This document shows, one piece after another, positions 9,352 through 17,163 of a DNA stretch of 35,831 bases. Positions within the stretch are counted from its first letter, which is position 1. Every line of letters begins with the position of its first letter. The position numbers and the translations under genes were made by a program. The notes below the pieces were generated by a model. That model had not been told where the DNA came from. It did not search any database and saw nothing but the letters and a program-made list of their open reading frames with translations. The stretch comes from Bacteroidia bacterium (GTDB lineage: Bacteria; Bacteroidota; Bacteroidia; Bacteroidales; VadinHA17): the NCBI GenBank assembly GCA_026391555.1, contig JAPLEB010000028.1, positions 1-35,831 on the forward strand, read 5' to 3'.

Positions 9352-10071
9352 TTAAAAGTTAGGACTGAGCAGGTATCTTGAATAGAACTTAACGATATAA
9401 TCTACAGCTTCATCGGATGTATCAACAAGAGTAAATATATCGAGATTCTCAGGTGATATATTATGTTCTTCAGCAAGCATTTCCTCTTTGATCCAATTTA
9501 ACAAACCACTCCAGTATTTTCTGCCTACCAGTATTATCGGAAACTTCCCGATTTTCCGGGTCTGAATCAGAGTTATTGCCTCAAATAACTCATCGAATGT
9601 TCCGAAACCACCAGGGAGGACAATAAATCCCTGTGCATACTTCATGAACATAACTTTTCTAACAAAGAAATGATCGAAAGTAATCAGTTTATCAGCATCG
9701 ATATATGGATTAGCATGCTGTTCAAAAGGAAGATCAATATTAATTCCTACAGATTTTCCCTTTCCACGTGTAGCTCCCTTATTAGCCGCTTCCATAATCC
9801 CGGGTCCACCGCCGGTGATTACTCCATATCCATTCTGCGTTAATTTGAAGGCAATATCTTCAGCTAATATGTAATATTTATTATTAACAGATGTTCTTGC
9901 CGAGCCAAAAATTGAAACACAGGGGCCAATACGGGCAAGCTTCTCAAAACCCTCAACCAATTCAGAGATTATTTTAAATACTCTCCATGAATCTGTTGTA
10001 TGAATTTCATTCCATGTTTTCTGTTCAAAAGCATCTTTAATAAGATCGGCTGATTTATCTGTTTTCCCCAT
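9352..10071 (-). CDS. LOG-family (TIGR00730-type) Rossmann-fold protein
   Basis: This 239-residue protein has both hallmark motifs of the LOG ('lonely guy') lysine-decarboxylase-like family: GGGPGIMEA at 87-95 and PGGFGTFDE at 153-161. Characterised members are cytokinin riboside 5'-monophosphate phosphoribohydrolases or related nucleotide hydrolases; the true bacterial substrate is often unclear. The protein is cytoplasmic, with no signal peptide. It has an N-terminal extension of about 45 residues before the Rossmann core, as in the longer bacterial LOG proteins. It lies 36 nt downstream of uvrA on the same strand and may be the last gene of that operon. Confidence 0.88.
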   Translation of the reverse strand: MGKTDKSADLIKDAFEQKTWNEIHTTDSWRVFKIISELVEGFEKLARIGPCVSIFGSARTSVNNKYYILAEDIAFKLTQNGYGVITGGGPGIMEAANKGATRGKGKSVGINIDLPFEQHANPYIDADKLITFDHFFVRKVMFMKYAQGFIVLPGGFGTFDELFEAITLIQTRKIGKFPIILVGRKYWSGLLNWIKEEMLAEEHNISPENLDIFTLVDTSDEAVDYIVKFYSRYLLSPNF

Positions 10072-10107
10072 CGATAAAAATTTATTTTTTCAAATATAGT
10101 TAAATTC

Positions 10108-12927
10108 TCATGCCTTAAGTTCGGCTTTTAGATATTTTCCGGTATAGCTTCCGGCACATTCTACAAGTTTTTCAGGCGATCCGGAAAATACAATATTACC
10201 TCCGGCTTTCCCGCCTTCTTTGCCCAGGTCAACAATATAATCAGCCATCTTAACCACATCGAGGTTATGTTCAATAACAATAACAGTGTTACCTCTGTCA
10301 ACAAGCTTATTAAGCACATCGAGTAATACTCTGACATCCTCAAAATGCAATCCTGTGGTTGGTTCATCGAGGATATAAAGTGTTTTTCCTGTATCACGCC
10401 TGGCCAGTTCAGTTGCAAGCTTGACGCGTTGTGCTTCACCACCTGATAAGGTTGTTGACTGTTGCCCCAACTTAATGTAACCCAGGCCCACATCCTGGAG
10501 TGTCTTTATTTTATGATAGATTGAAGGTACATTGGCAAAGTACTCAACTGCCATATTAACAGTCATTTCCAGAACATCGCTGATAGATTGCCCCTTATAC
10601 TTTACCTCAAGTGTTTCGCGGTTATAACGCTTCCCGTTACATTCGCTGCAATGAACATACACATCGGGTAGAAAATTCATTTCAATGGTTTTCATCCCGG
10701 CTCCTTCGCATCCCTCGCAACGTCCTCCTTTAACATTAAATGAGAACCTTCCTGCACCGAAACCGCGTATCTTTGCTTCAGTTGTCTGCTCAAAAAGTTT
10801 ACGGATATCAGTGAATACACCTGTATAAGTAGCCGGGTTTGAACGTGGGGTTTTTCCAATGGGCGATTGACTTACCTCTATTACTTTGTCAAGATGTTCG
10901 ATCCCGCTGATTTCCCTGTAAGGTAATGGCAATTTACCCGAATTATGAAATTTCTTTGCCAGGGCAGGATGCAGAGTCTGGTTAATAAGTGACGATTTTC
11001 CGCTTCCGGAGACACCTGTAACACAGATAAATGTTCCGAGGGGTAAAATAATATCCACATTATTAAGGTTATGACCTGAAGCTCCTGTCAGCATGAGGAA
11101 TTTCCCATTCCCTTTTTTCCGCTCCTCAGGAATATGAAACTTCCTTTTATTATTCAGATAAAGAGAGGTAAGAGTATCCGAATTCATTAACTTCTCCGGA
11201 CTACCATGGGCAACAACAAGGCCTCCAAGACGCCCGGCTCCCGGACCCATGTCAATCACATAATCGGCTGACAATATCATCTCTCTATCGTGCTCAACCA
11301 CAATTACCGAGTTCCCTGCATCCCTGAGCTGTTTCAAAGCTGCAATCAGTCGCCTGTTATCTCTCTGATGAAGCCCGATGCTCGGTTCATCGAGAATATA
11401 CAGAACATTCACCAGTCTGGAACCTATCTGAGTAGCAAGTCTGATCCTCTGGCTTTCGCCTCCCGAAAGAGTTCTTGCACCCCTGTTAAGGGAGAGATAT
11501 TCCAGACCAACCTCAAGCAGAAAACCAAGTCTGGCCCTTATCTCTTTAAGTATCTCTGCCGCTATTAGTTTTTGTTTCCCGCTCATTTTCACCTCAATAT
11601 TGGCAAGGAAAAGAGATAACTCTTTGATATCCATTGCTGAGAGCTCTCCTATATTTTTATCAGCTATCCTGAAAAACAATGACTCTTTCTTCAGTCGTGT
11701 TCCGTGGCAATCGGGACAAACATTGTACTGAACATATTGATCCTTAATTCTTGTTCCGTTTTTCTTGCCGTTTATAGTTTCAATATTTCCGACGAAATTA
11801 ACAACACCTTCAAAAGTCAGAAAATAATTAGAGGTCATTCCAAGTGGAGTGTTGGATAACTTAAGAACTTCATCAGAACCGTAAAGCACTTTATTAATAG
11901 CATCTTCAGGAATATCTTTAATAGGAGTGTCGAGAGTAAACCCGTTTTTTTCTGCTATTGCTTCAATCTGCCAGAAGATCCATATATTCCTGTATTTTCC
12001 CAGAGGTTCAATGCCACCTTTTCTTATGCTAAGCTCGCTGTCAGGAATAAGCTTCTTCTCATCAATACTTGATACCTCACCCAGGCCGTTGCAATGTGGG
12101 CATGCTCCCTGCGGGGAGTTGAAAGAAAAAGTATGAGGCGCTGGTTCATTATATGATAATCCGGTAACCGGGCACATTAGGTGCCGGCTGAAATATCGTG
12201 GTTCATTGCTCCCGGTATCAAGTACCATCATCACTCCATCGCCATGGTCGAGCGACATAAGAATTGAATCATGGAGCCGTTTCTCGCTAGTCTCCCCAAC
12301 CCTGAACTTATCAATAACAAGTTCAATATAATGGGTTTTATAGCGATCGAGCTTCATCCCGGGTATAAGTTCCTTTATTACATTGTTGATGCGAACATTA
12401 AGGAATCCTTTTCGTCTTAGTTGTTCAAATAACTCCTTATAATGACCTTTTCTCCCTTTCACCACAGGAGCAAGAAAATATACCTTTTCCCCTGAGAAAC
12501 GACTCTTAACAAGCTCAAGTATCTGATCATCGGTATATTTAACCATTTTCTCACCTGAAGCATACGAATATGCCTCTGCGGCCCTGGCATATAAAAGCCT
12601 TAGAAAATCATAAATTTCTGTGATTGTTCCAACTGTTGACCGGGGGTTTTTATTCGTGGTCTTCTGCTCAATGGATATAACAGGACTTAACCCGGTTATC
12701 TTATCCACATCGGGTCGTTCCATTCCACCTAAAAACTGCCGGGCATAGGCTGAGAGAGTCTCCATATAGCGTCTCTGACCCTCTGCATATATCGTATCAA
12801 AGGCGAGAGATGATTTTCCACTGCCGCTTAAACCGGTAATTACCACCAGCTTGTTTCGCGGAATAGTAACATCGATATTTTGTAAATTATGGACCCTGGC
12901 TCCAAGGACTTTTATCTCCTCATTCAT
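10108..12927 (-). CDS. uvrA: Excinuclease ABC subunit UvrA
   Basis: This 939-residue protein is UvrA, the damage-sensing ATPase of nucleotide excision repair that loads UvrB. It has two ABC ATPase halves: the first P-loop GLSGSGKSS is at 32-40, with the long [17 protein letters not shown] insertion region after it. The ABC signatures [14 protein letters not shown] and [14 protein letters not shown] are both present, as are [13 protein letters not shown] and the C-terminal zinc module with CEGCEGAG and CSECNGKRY. The first zinc site is degenerate: C252-x2-T255 pairs with C276-x2-C279, so one of four usual cysteines is a threonine. No uvrB or uvrC is nearby. It lies between the lytic transglycosylase (23 nt gap) and the LOG gene. 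Confidence 0.98.
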   Translation of the reverse strand: MNEEIKVLGARVHNLQNIDVTIPRNKLVVITGLSGSGKSSLAFDTIYAEGQRRYMETLSAYARQFLGGMERPDVDKITGLSPVISIEQKTTNKNPRSTVGTITEIYDFLRLLYARAAEAYSYASGEKMVKYTDDQILELVKSRFSGEKVYFLAPVVKGRKGHYKELFEQLRRKGFLNVRINNVIKELIPGMKLDRYKTHYIELVIDKFRVGETSEKRLHDSILMSLDHGDGVMMVLDTGSNEPRYFSRHLMCPVTGLSYNEPAPHTFSFNSPQGACPHCNGLGEVSSIDEKKLIPDSELSIRKGGIEPLGKYRNIWIFWQIEAIAEKNGFTLDTPIKDIPEDAINKVLYGSDEVLKLSNTPLGMTSNYFLTFEGVVNFVGNIETINGKKNGTRIKDQYVQYNVCPDCHGTRLKKESLFFRIADKNIGELSAMDIKELSLFLANIEVKMSGKQKLIAAEILKEIRARLGFLLEVGLEYLSLNRGARTLSGGESQRIRLATQIGSRLVNVLYILDEPSIGLHQRDNRRLIAALKQLRDAGNSVIVVEHDREMILSADYVIDMGPGAGRLGGLVVAHGSPEKLMNSDTLTSLYLNNKRKFHIPEERKKGNGKFLMLTGASGHNLNNVDIILPLGTFICVTGVSGSGKSSLINQTLHPALAKKFHNSGKLPLPYREISGIEHLDKVIEVSQSPIGKTPRSNPATYTGVFTDIRKLFEQTTEAKIRGFGAGRFSFNVKGGRCEGCEGAGMKTIEMNFLPDVYVHCSECNGKRYNRETLEVKYKGQSISDVLEMTVNMAVEYFANVPSIYHKIKTLQDVGLGYIKLGQQSTTLSGGEAQRVKLATELARRDTGKTLYILDEPTTGLHFEDVRVLLDVLNKLVDRGNTVIVIEHNLDVVKMADYIVDLGKEGGKAGGNIVFSGSPEKLVECAGSYTGKYLKAELKA

Positions 12928-12950
12928 CTCAACGCTCCCCTGTCAAAAGA

Positions 12951-13913
12951 TCAGTTCACAGTTTCTGTTTTTTCAATACTTCGAATCCCCTCTGCAAGAA
13001 TTTTTATCAGATATTCCTTATTGGGTTTTGGGGTCAGGTATGGTTTCCTTAGCCATGGGTTCAGAAGTTTTAACATTTTATAATTTGTCCCGAACTTCTC
13101 AGCAAAACTGGAAAAATTGGTTATGGTACTGTCTACTTTAACTTCATAGTAATTCAGTTCGGGATATAAATCATCTTTACCGATATTGAATCCAAAACTC
13201 GCGGGATCTGTGATGACCAGCTTATATGCTACAGCTCTGAATATATATCTTGCAGTTTCGTCGCTTAAGAGAAGATCGTAATAGTTATTTTGATTTTGGA
13301 TTCCAATCTGTTCATCTATCGCTGCTCTTCCCCCGTTATATGATGCCGCGGTCAGGGTCCAGTTACTGTATTTTTCATAGGACTTAAGAAAGTATTCGCA
13401 GGCAAACCGGGTTGACATTTCAACGTCATACCGTTCGTCAACAACTGTGTTGATCTCCATGCCCTCTTCCCTGCCTGTTTCAGGCATAATCTGCCAGAAA
13501 CCGGTAGCTCCGGCGGGAGAAATCATGTTACTGTATTCACTTTCAGCTGCTGCAAGGTATTTAAAATCATCAGGAATATTATTTTTTTTCAGAATTTTTT
13601 CGATAAGCGGAAGATACCTGTTTGCTCTCTTTATTATAAGAATTGTTGAGGAGTGCCTGTATGCACTTATCAGTATTTCTCGTTCAAGACATTCTTTTGT
13701 ATCAAAGTTGTCGAGAGGCATTTTTTCTCCGGCAAAAGTCACATTATCAGGCAACTTAAATGATTTGATAGTATAAAGCGTATCTAATGCGAGGCGCTCC
13801 CTATCCTGACTGCTGTTAAATCCTTTAAAACCTGGTGCAATTGATAGTATTACAATAATAGTGCTGATCAGAACAAAAGCAGTTAGTACAGTTTTTTTGT
13901 CTGGATATGTCAT
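12951..13913 (-). CDS. Membrane-anchored lytic transglycosylase (SLT domain)
   Basis: This protein cleaves the MurNAc-GlcNAc bond of peptidoglycan to give 1,6-anhydro ends. I place the start at ATG 13913 (320 residues). The open frame reaches 13937, but there it would start with TTG and run over the predicted leader. The N-terminus has one hydrophobic segment (about 9-26), an anchor or signal. The SLT domain shows the catalytic glutamate E124 in AAAESEYS, then [18 protein letters not shown] and the TAASYNGG motif (188-195), which are hallmarks of the MltD/Slt70-type family. No LysM domains are seen, although the last 60 residues contain a LysM-like pattern ([12 protein letters not shown]). 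It is probably first in an operon with uvrA and the LOG gene. Confidence 0.88.
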   Translation of the reverse strand: MTYPDKKTVLTAFVLISTIIVILSIAPGFKGFNSSQDRERLALDTLYTIKSFKLPDNVTFAGEKMPLDNFDTKECLEREILISAYRHSSTILIIKRANRYLPLIEKILKKNNIPDDFKYLAAAESEYSNMISPAGATGFWQIMPETGREEGMEINTVVDERYDVEMSTRFACEYFLKSYEKYSNWTLTAASYNGGRAAIDEQIGIQNQNNYYDLLLSDETARYIFRAVAYKLVITDPASFGFNIGKDDLYPELNYYEVKVDSTITNFSSFAEKFGTNYKMLKLLNPWLRKPYLTPKPNKEYLIKILAEGIRSIEKTETVN

Positions 13914-13941
13914 ATAATTATAAGGTGTTAAAAACAAAGTG

Positions 13942-13949
13942 CAAAGGTA
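13942..13949 (-). promoter_or_regulatory. Candidate -7 element for the transglycosylase-uvrA-LOG operon
   Basis: On the minus strand this reads TACCTTTG, an exact TAnnTTTG match, 28 nt upstream of the ATG at 13913. Its position supports 13913 rather than the upstream TTG as start, because the TTG would lie at or before the transcription start. Confidence 0.4.
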
Positions 13950-14023
13950 ATATTTTTACACCTGAAAAATAATTTCAGCAAGAGTAAAATGCCGGATGTC
14001 TGAAACGACGGATGACACAATTA

Positions 14024-14158
14024 TCAATTATCAATTATCTTTATTTCCTTCTCCGTTAACTCGTACAGCTTGTAAACCATTTCATTCAATTGCTTTTCTA
14101 ATGCGCCGGTGTCGGCTTCGGGACTTTCTGCTTTGGCGAAAAGAATTTGGTGATTTTA
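14024..14158 (-). pseudogene. Methylase-tail fragment, copy A
   Basis: Reading the minus strand from about 14158, an open stretch encodes HQILFAKAESPEADTGALEK and continues NEMVYKLYELTEKEIKIIDN to a TGA at 14024-14026. This resembles the extreme C-terminus of N6-adenine DNA methylase / type IIG (Eco57I-like) restriction enzymes, which end in an 'AKkadP.aDT..LE..id..VY.LYgLt.eEi.ivE' pattern. There is no start codon and a TAA lies just upstream, so it is a remnant. It forms part of direct repeat copy A. Confidence 0.5.
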
Positions 14159-14218
14159 CTTTTTTAGTTTCTATCAAATCAGAGGCAGTATGTTCCAAAA
14201 TGGAACTAACTGAATTTT
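14039..14218. repeat. Direct repeat copy A flanking the RAYT gene
   Basis: This ~180-bp stretch aligns, in the same orientation, with 14883-15072; the identity is high by eye (long identical blocks such as GTTAACTCGTACAGCTTGTA and TTTCTGCTTTGG). On the minus strand it starts with the last bases of a RhuM-like segment (SVSSILEHTASD) and ends in a methylase-tail fragment. It contains a hairpin at 14186-14212. Relative to copy B it lacks about nine bases (GATAAAGAA region) and has many point differences, so it is not a simple target-site duplication. Confidence 0.8.
14186..14212. repeat. Hairpin in repeat copy A (near-perfect inverted repeat)
   Basis: CAGTATGTTCCA-AAA-TGGAACTAACTG: ten of twelve arm positions pair, with the inner six (GTTCCA/TGGAAC) perfect. 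It occupies exactly the same place as the perfect hairpin of copy B but with different stem bases and an AAA loop. Confidence 0.8.
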
Positions 14219-14229
14219 AGTTCAGCGAC

Positions 14230-14823
14230 TCAATCCGTATCACCATCTAATTTTTCGATACAAAAACAATCATTTACCCAATTTGTAGGATTATCTATAA
14301 TGTATTTATTTATACGCACATATTCATCATTATTACGAATAACGTGGTCGTGAAATCGTGCCTGCCAAACGGACGCACCGGGCATTCGACGTAATTCGTT
14401 GATTTGTTTGGTTGCCGCCGATTTAAACCCTGCAACAAACGATGAAATGGATTTGGGCAAACGCACCGCAATACCGTTTATTCGTAGAGACGCACGGCCG
14501 TGCGTCTCTACCACGGTCGCGTCAACGGTCGCGTCAACGGTCGCGTCAACGTTGTCTATTCGCAATATTGCATGAATATGATTAGGCATAATTACAAATG
14601 AATCGCAAAATAATTCAGAACGTATGGCGAATGATTTTTCCCATTCATGTTGCACAATTTGTCCAATAGCCGACAGTGTTATTTGTGCATCCTGTATTGA
14701 TCCAAACAGACATAGGCGTTGTGCGGTACAAATGGTTATAAAATATACCCCATCCAACGAATAATCCCACCCAGGCCTTCGGGCAGATGCAATACGGTAC
14801 CTGTTTTTATATTTTACGGTCAT
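14230..14823 (-). CDS. REP-associated tyrosine transposase (RAYT, IS200-like HUH/Y1)
   Basis: This intact 197-residue protein belongs to the Y1 HUH transposases associated with REP palindromes, which nick and join single-stranded DNA at hairpins. The metal-binding HxH is in VIMPNHIHAIL (H82, H84). The C-terminal DEYVRINKYIIDNP segment offers the candidate nucleophile Y174 (Y168 also possible). Between the two lies an unusual insert (about 92-114) encoded by three perfect 12-bp repeats and a 28-nt perfect palindrome; it is in frame and reads DATV repeats then VETHGRASLR. The ATG overlaps the stop of the upstream methylase-tail fragment by 4 nt (ATGA). The 3' end lies about 12 nt from direct repeat copy A. 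The frame is clean, so it may still be active. Confidence 0.88.
   Translation of the reverse strand: MTVKYKNRYRIASARRPGWDYSLDGVYFITICTAQRLCLFGSIQDAQITLSAIGQIVQHEWEKSFAIRSELFCDSFVIMPNHIHAILRIDNVDATVDATVDATVVETHGRASLRINGIAVRLPKSISSFVAGFKSAATKQINELRRMPGASVWQARFHDHVIRNNDEYVRINKYIIDNPTNWVNDCFCIEKLDGDTD
14484..14511. repeat. 28-nt perfect palindrome inside the RAYT coding sequence
   Basis: GTAGAGACGCACGG is followed directly by its exact reverse complement, giving a 28-nt palindrome with no spacer. It is translated as V-E-T-H-G-R-A-S-L. From memory, palindromes of the 'GTAGAGACGC' type are recurrent intergenic REP-like units in Bacteroidota and cyanobacteria, so this looks like a REP unit captured by the transposase gene itself. 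Confidence 0.9.
14515..14550. repeat. Three perfect 12-bp tandem repeats in the RAYT gene
   Basis: The unit GGTCGCGTCAAC occurs three times without any mismatch and encodes V-D-A-T on the minus strand. It sits three bases from the 28-nt palindrome. The unit length is a multiple of three, so copy-number change would keep the frame. Confidence 0.9.
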
Positions 14824-14999
14824 GGTAATATACTAATATCTGCATACTCCTCCTTACTTAACCAAAAATCAGGGTCTACCACCTTTACTTCTTCGTACGT
14901 TAACTCGTACAGCTTGTAAACCATTTCATCCAATTGCTTTTCTAATACGCCGGTGTCGGCTTTGGGATTTTCTGCTTTGGTTGAAAGAATTTGGTGATT
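14820..14999 (-). pseudogene. Methylase-tail fragment, copy B, overlapping the RAYT start
   Basis: After a TAA at 15000-15002 the minus strand encodes HQILSTKAENPKADTGVLEK, then DEMVYKLYELTYEEVKVVDP and FWLSKEEYADISILP, ending in a TGA that overlaps the RAYT ATG. The pattern is the C-terminal tail of an N6-adenine methylase / type IIG restriction enzyme. Only the tail is present, so the gene is a remnant. Copy B keeps a longer C-terminus than copy A. The ATGA overlap suggests the transposase gene once followed, or was trapped behind, the methylase gene. Confidence 0.5.
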
Positions 15000-15072
15000 T
15001 TACTTTTTAAGTTTCTTTATCTCCCTATCAAATCAGAGGCAGTATGTGCAATTTTTGCACATACTGAAATTT
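14883..15072. repeat. Direct repeat copy B flanking the RAYT gene
   Basis: Same orientation as copy A (14039-14218). It carries the RhuM-to-methylase-tail junction, a perfect hairpin at 15040-15066, and about nine extra bases next to the junction. The two copies enclose the whole RAYT gene, so the arrangement looks like a composite unit or the product of recombination between repeats. Confidence 0.8.
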
Positions 15073-15277
15073 CTTTTAATCCCTCATTTTGAAAAATATT
15101 TTTTATATGCTTAGTCACCACACTTCGATCAACACCAAACAAATCAGCAATTTTTTGCTGTGTAAGCCAGATGGTTTCGTTTTGTAAATAGATTTCGATC
15201 TTAACTTTGCCATTTGGTGTGGTGTAAAGCAAAATTTCGTTGAAACCTTCTTTTGCAGATATTTGTTTTTTAGCCAT
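15017..15277 (-). pseudogene. RhuM-like protein, N-terminal fragment
   Basis: This 86-codon frame encodes the N-terminus of a RhuM-family protein: a short strand (ILLYTTPNGKVKIEIYLQNE), the WLTQQKIADLFGVDRSVVTKHIKNIF helix-turn-helix-like segment, and SVCAKIAHTASD. Family members usually continue with a 'GK.Y....YNLD.IISVGYRV' core and run to about 300 residues. Here the homology stops at HTASD and the frame closes four codons later. RhuM genes are often found in restriction-modification loci; their biochemical role is poorly defined. The truncation point is the same one seen in repeat copy A. Confidence 0.75.
15040..15066. repeat. Perfect hairpin in repeat copy B
   Basis: CAGTATGTGCAA-TTT-TTGCACATACTG: twelve perfectly paired positions around a TTT loop. 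It lies inside the RhuM coding segment SVCAKIAHTA. The corresponding place in copy A is also a hairpin but with a different stem. Confidence 0.9.
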
Positions 15278-15280
15278 AGC

Positions 15281-15478
15281 TTATTTTTGATTTTCTAATT
15301 CTCTAACCGAAAGTGTGTTTTTAATTACCAAAAGTTCATAGAATTTCCTTTAAGTATCATCCTTTATTTTAATGAGTTCTTCAAAATGAGTATATGAAAT
15401 TTTGAAAAAAACACGAGTAAAATGTTTTTCATTTCTTTGATTATAAACAGATAGCAATTCGGGGGGCACTGACTGCCG
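15281..15478 (-). pseudogene. DUF1016 (YhcG)-like fragment with an internal stop
   Basis: In the minus frame starting near 15478 the sequence reads LLSVYNQRNEKHFTRVFFKI, then SYTHFEELIKIKDDT, an in-frame TAA (15350-15352), and RKFYELLVIKNTLSVRELEN before a final TAA. The 'S..H..EL..I.D...RkFYe...ik...SVREL..Q' pattern is that of the DUF1016 N-terminal domain found in PDDEXK-type YhcG proteins of defence loci. The internal stop, missing start and missing C-terminal nuclease show decay. It sits just upstream of the RhuM fragment. The assignment rests on a short motif only. Confidence 0.5.
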
Positions 15479-15480
15479 GA

Positions 15481-15606
15481 TTTTGATAAATAAGCCAAAG
15501 CGCCAACTGTAAAGTAGCCGGTAACAACAGAAAGTTTACCAGTCTGTTTGTATTTAGAAATCCACTCGTGGACTTTTAGATTTTCATTTTCGTTATCTAA
15601 AATCAT
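15481..15606 (-). pseudogene. N-terminal fragment of a PLD-domain (HKD-type) helicase/nuclease
   Basis: The ATG at 15606 opens a frame that begins MILDNENENLKVHEWISKY and continues QTGKLSVVTGYFTVGALAYLSK. This looks like the start of large phospholipase-D-like-domain proteins fused to SNF2-type helicases, which occur in restriction-like loci ('L.vvTGYF..gal..L' is the first strand of the PLD domain). Homology stops after about 42 residues where the DUF1016-like fragment begins in another frame, so this is a gene stub. The full-length family member would be near 1000 residues. Confidence 0.45.
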
Positions 15607-15840
15607 GCTCCTGATTTATTTGTTAATATTGGTAAATGAGTTGTGTTTTTATTTTTAATTAGCCTGTTTTTCTGATCTTTATTCATAACACGGTTGAAAA
15701 AAGTTTTACAAAGTCTCCTTTTAGCCGCACTAATTTACGATTATTCGGGGAATTAATAATTCGACTGTTTAAAAATGTCATAACAGCAAAAAGAAACTCA
15801 CAAAGTTATTGAGGGTTGAGTTCTTGTGGCGGCTCGGATT
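15607..15840. other. Non-coding stretch at the edge of the accessory scar
   Basis: I find no supported gene here in either strand. The sequence is A+T rich. No tRNA fold, att-like direct repeat or clear terminator was recognised. It probably marks the boundary between the decayed defence cluster and the sigma/anti-sigma locus. Confidence 0.4.
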
Positions 15841-17163
15841 TCAGAATTTATATGATACGCCGGAGAAAATCCCAAATGAATAGGGATGGATTTTTGAACC
15901 AGTAACTTCATTGAATGGATTCAGGTAATATCTGAAAGTTGGTTCCAGGTTTAGAGAAAGGTTATCTGAGAGGTTATATTCCATACCCATACCGAGGGAG
16001 CTGCTTAAAGAAACCGGATTTAATCCTTTAGTCGTTCCGATTGGATATTTACCGCCATCAACCATGGTGTATACAGAATTATTTACCAACAGGTTATAGG
16101 ATACTCCTCCGATAAGATTAATATCTATCGCTTTATCGACAACTTTATATCTTAATACAATTGGCAACTCAACGTAGCTGAAGAACTGGCGCAGTGTGTT
16201 GTTAATATACTGAAGACTCGCTTTTTCAGGATCGAATACATCACTGGTATAACTTGTAAGTATCCTTTCCCCGGGGCCGGTGGCGATGAGGAAAACATCT
16301 GCGTTATTTGTATAAACACTACCATTAGTAGTCAGCACTTCAAAGTTGTGGTCACCTTTAGTATTTTCATACTTCTGAAATCCACCGAAAGAATTAATTC
16401 CTTCGACCTTCTGACCTAAAGAGGAATAGTAAAGACCCGACTGAATGCTGAACCTTTTATTTATTTTATAAGAGAATGCAACCCCTCCGGAATATGAAAT
16501 AAGAGGTTGTTCTGATGCCATCAGTTGTTTTGAAATCTCACTATTGTCTGAATTAAACTTTGAATAGTATGTTGGTGATGCCATTGCGGCAATGGACCAC
16601 CTGCCAGTACCTTTTATCGTGCTATTCCAGGGGAGGAATTGTTCGTCAGGTTCTTTAATCTTAAATGTATTTTTCCGCGAAGAGTTCAAAGATGCCAAAG
16701 GTGGTTCATACAGAGGTTTAGCTTTATTCATCGACAAACTCTTTGTTTCCTGAAGGTAGGCAACATCAGGAGAAGAAGTCATTTTATTTTCAGGTTCAAT
16801 GGCTTTGTCCGGAATATTTTCAGCTAAGGTTTTTGAGGGATTTTTAAGTAGCTTGTTTCCCTCAGCTGCAAAAGTAATAGGTTTGTCAATTGAAGAGGAA
16901 ATTGATGGAGAGGCAGCCTCCTCATTAAGAGCTATAACAGTATTGTCGGGCCCGGGTAATTTTTCCCGGCTCAATCGATAGGTCAGAAAACTAATCGAAA
17001 TAACCAGAGTGATGAGAGCCGCAGCCCTTATCAAGATAAATGGCCTTTGTTTTCTTTTTATTACAGGGTGTATATTATCCCAAACCTCCGGGGGCGGAAG
17101 TACCTCAAAATCTTTTAACCCGTTTCTGAAGACAAGGTCAATATTTGCCCCTCTTTCATCCAT
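15841..17163 (-). CDS. Putative anti-sigma / outer-membrane beta-barrel hybrid protein
   Basis: This 440-residue protein has three visible parts. Residues 1-41 are a charged cytoplasmic-type segment with PPPEVWDNIHPVIKRKQR, a pattern seen in Bacteroidota proteins encoded after ECF sigma genes. Residues about 42-62 form one transmembrane helix. After a ~120-residue S/K/E/P-rich linker, residues about 187-440 show alternating beta strands (GRWSIAAMASPTYYSKF, FSYVELPIVLRYKV, SLSSSLGMGMEYNLSDNLSL) ending in ...SGVSYKF with a terminal Phe, as in OMP_b-brl_2-type barrels. The gene overlaps the sigma gene by 8 nt, so I infer it is the cognate regulator. Whether the barrel really sits in the outer membrane is unknown. 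Confidence 0.7.
   Translation of the reverse strand: MDERGANIDLVFRNGLKDFEVLPPPEVWDNIHPVIKRKQRPFILIRAAALITLVISISFLTYRLSREKLPGPDNTVIALNEEAASPSISSSIDKPITFAAEGNKLLKNPSKTLAENIPDKAIEPENKMTSSPDVAYLQETKSLSMNKAKPLYEPPLASLNSSRKNTFKIKEPDEQFLPWNSTIKGTGRWSIAAMASPTYYSKFNSDNSEISKQLMASEQPLISYSGGVAFSYKINKRFSIQSGLYYSSLGQKVEGINSFGGFQKYENTKGDHNFEVLTTNGSVYTNNADVFLIATGPGERILTSYTSDVFDPEKASLQYINNTLRQFFSYVELPIVLRYKVVDKAIDINLIGGVSYNLLVNNSVYTMVDGGKYPIGTTKGLNPVSLSSSLGMGMEYNLSDNLSLNLEPTFRYYLNPFNEVTGSKIHPYSFGIFSGVSYKF

Noticed and set aside
13996-14220. 74-codon plus-strand open frame in the RAYT flank
   Set aside because: It is the antisense of direct repeat copy A and has no recognisable protein pattern; the minus strand carries the RhuM and methylase fragments.
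14515-14550. CRISPR-like short repeats
   Set aside because: Three head-to-tail 12-bp units without spacers inside a coding sequence; this is a coding tandem repeat, not a CRISPR array.
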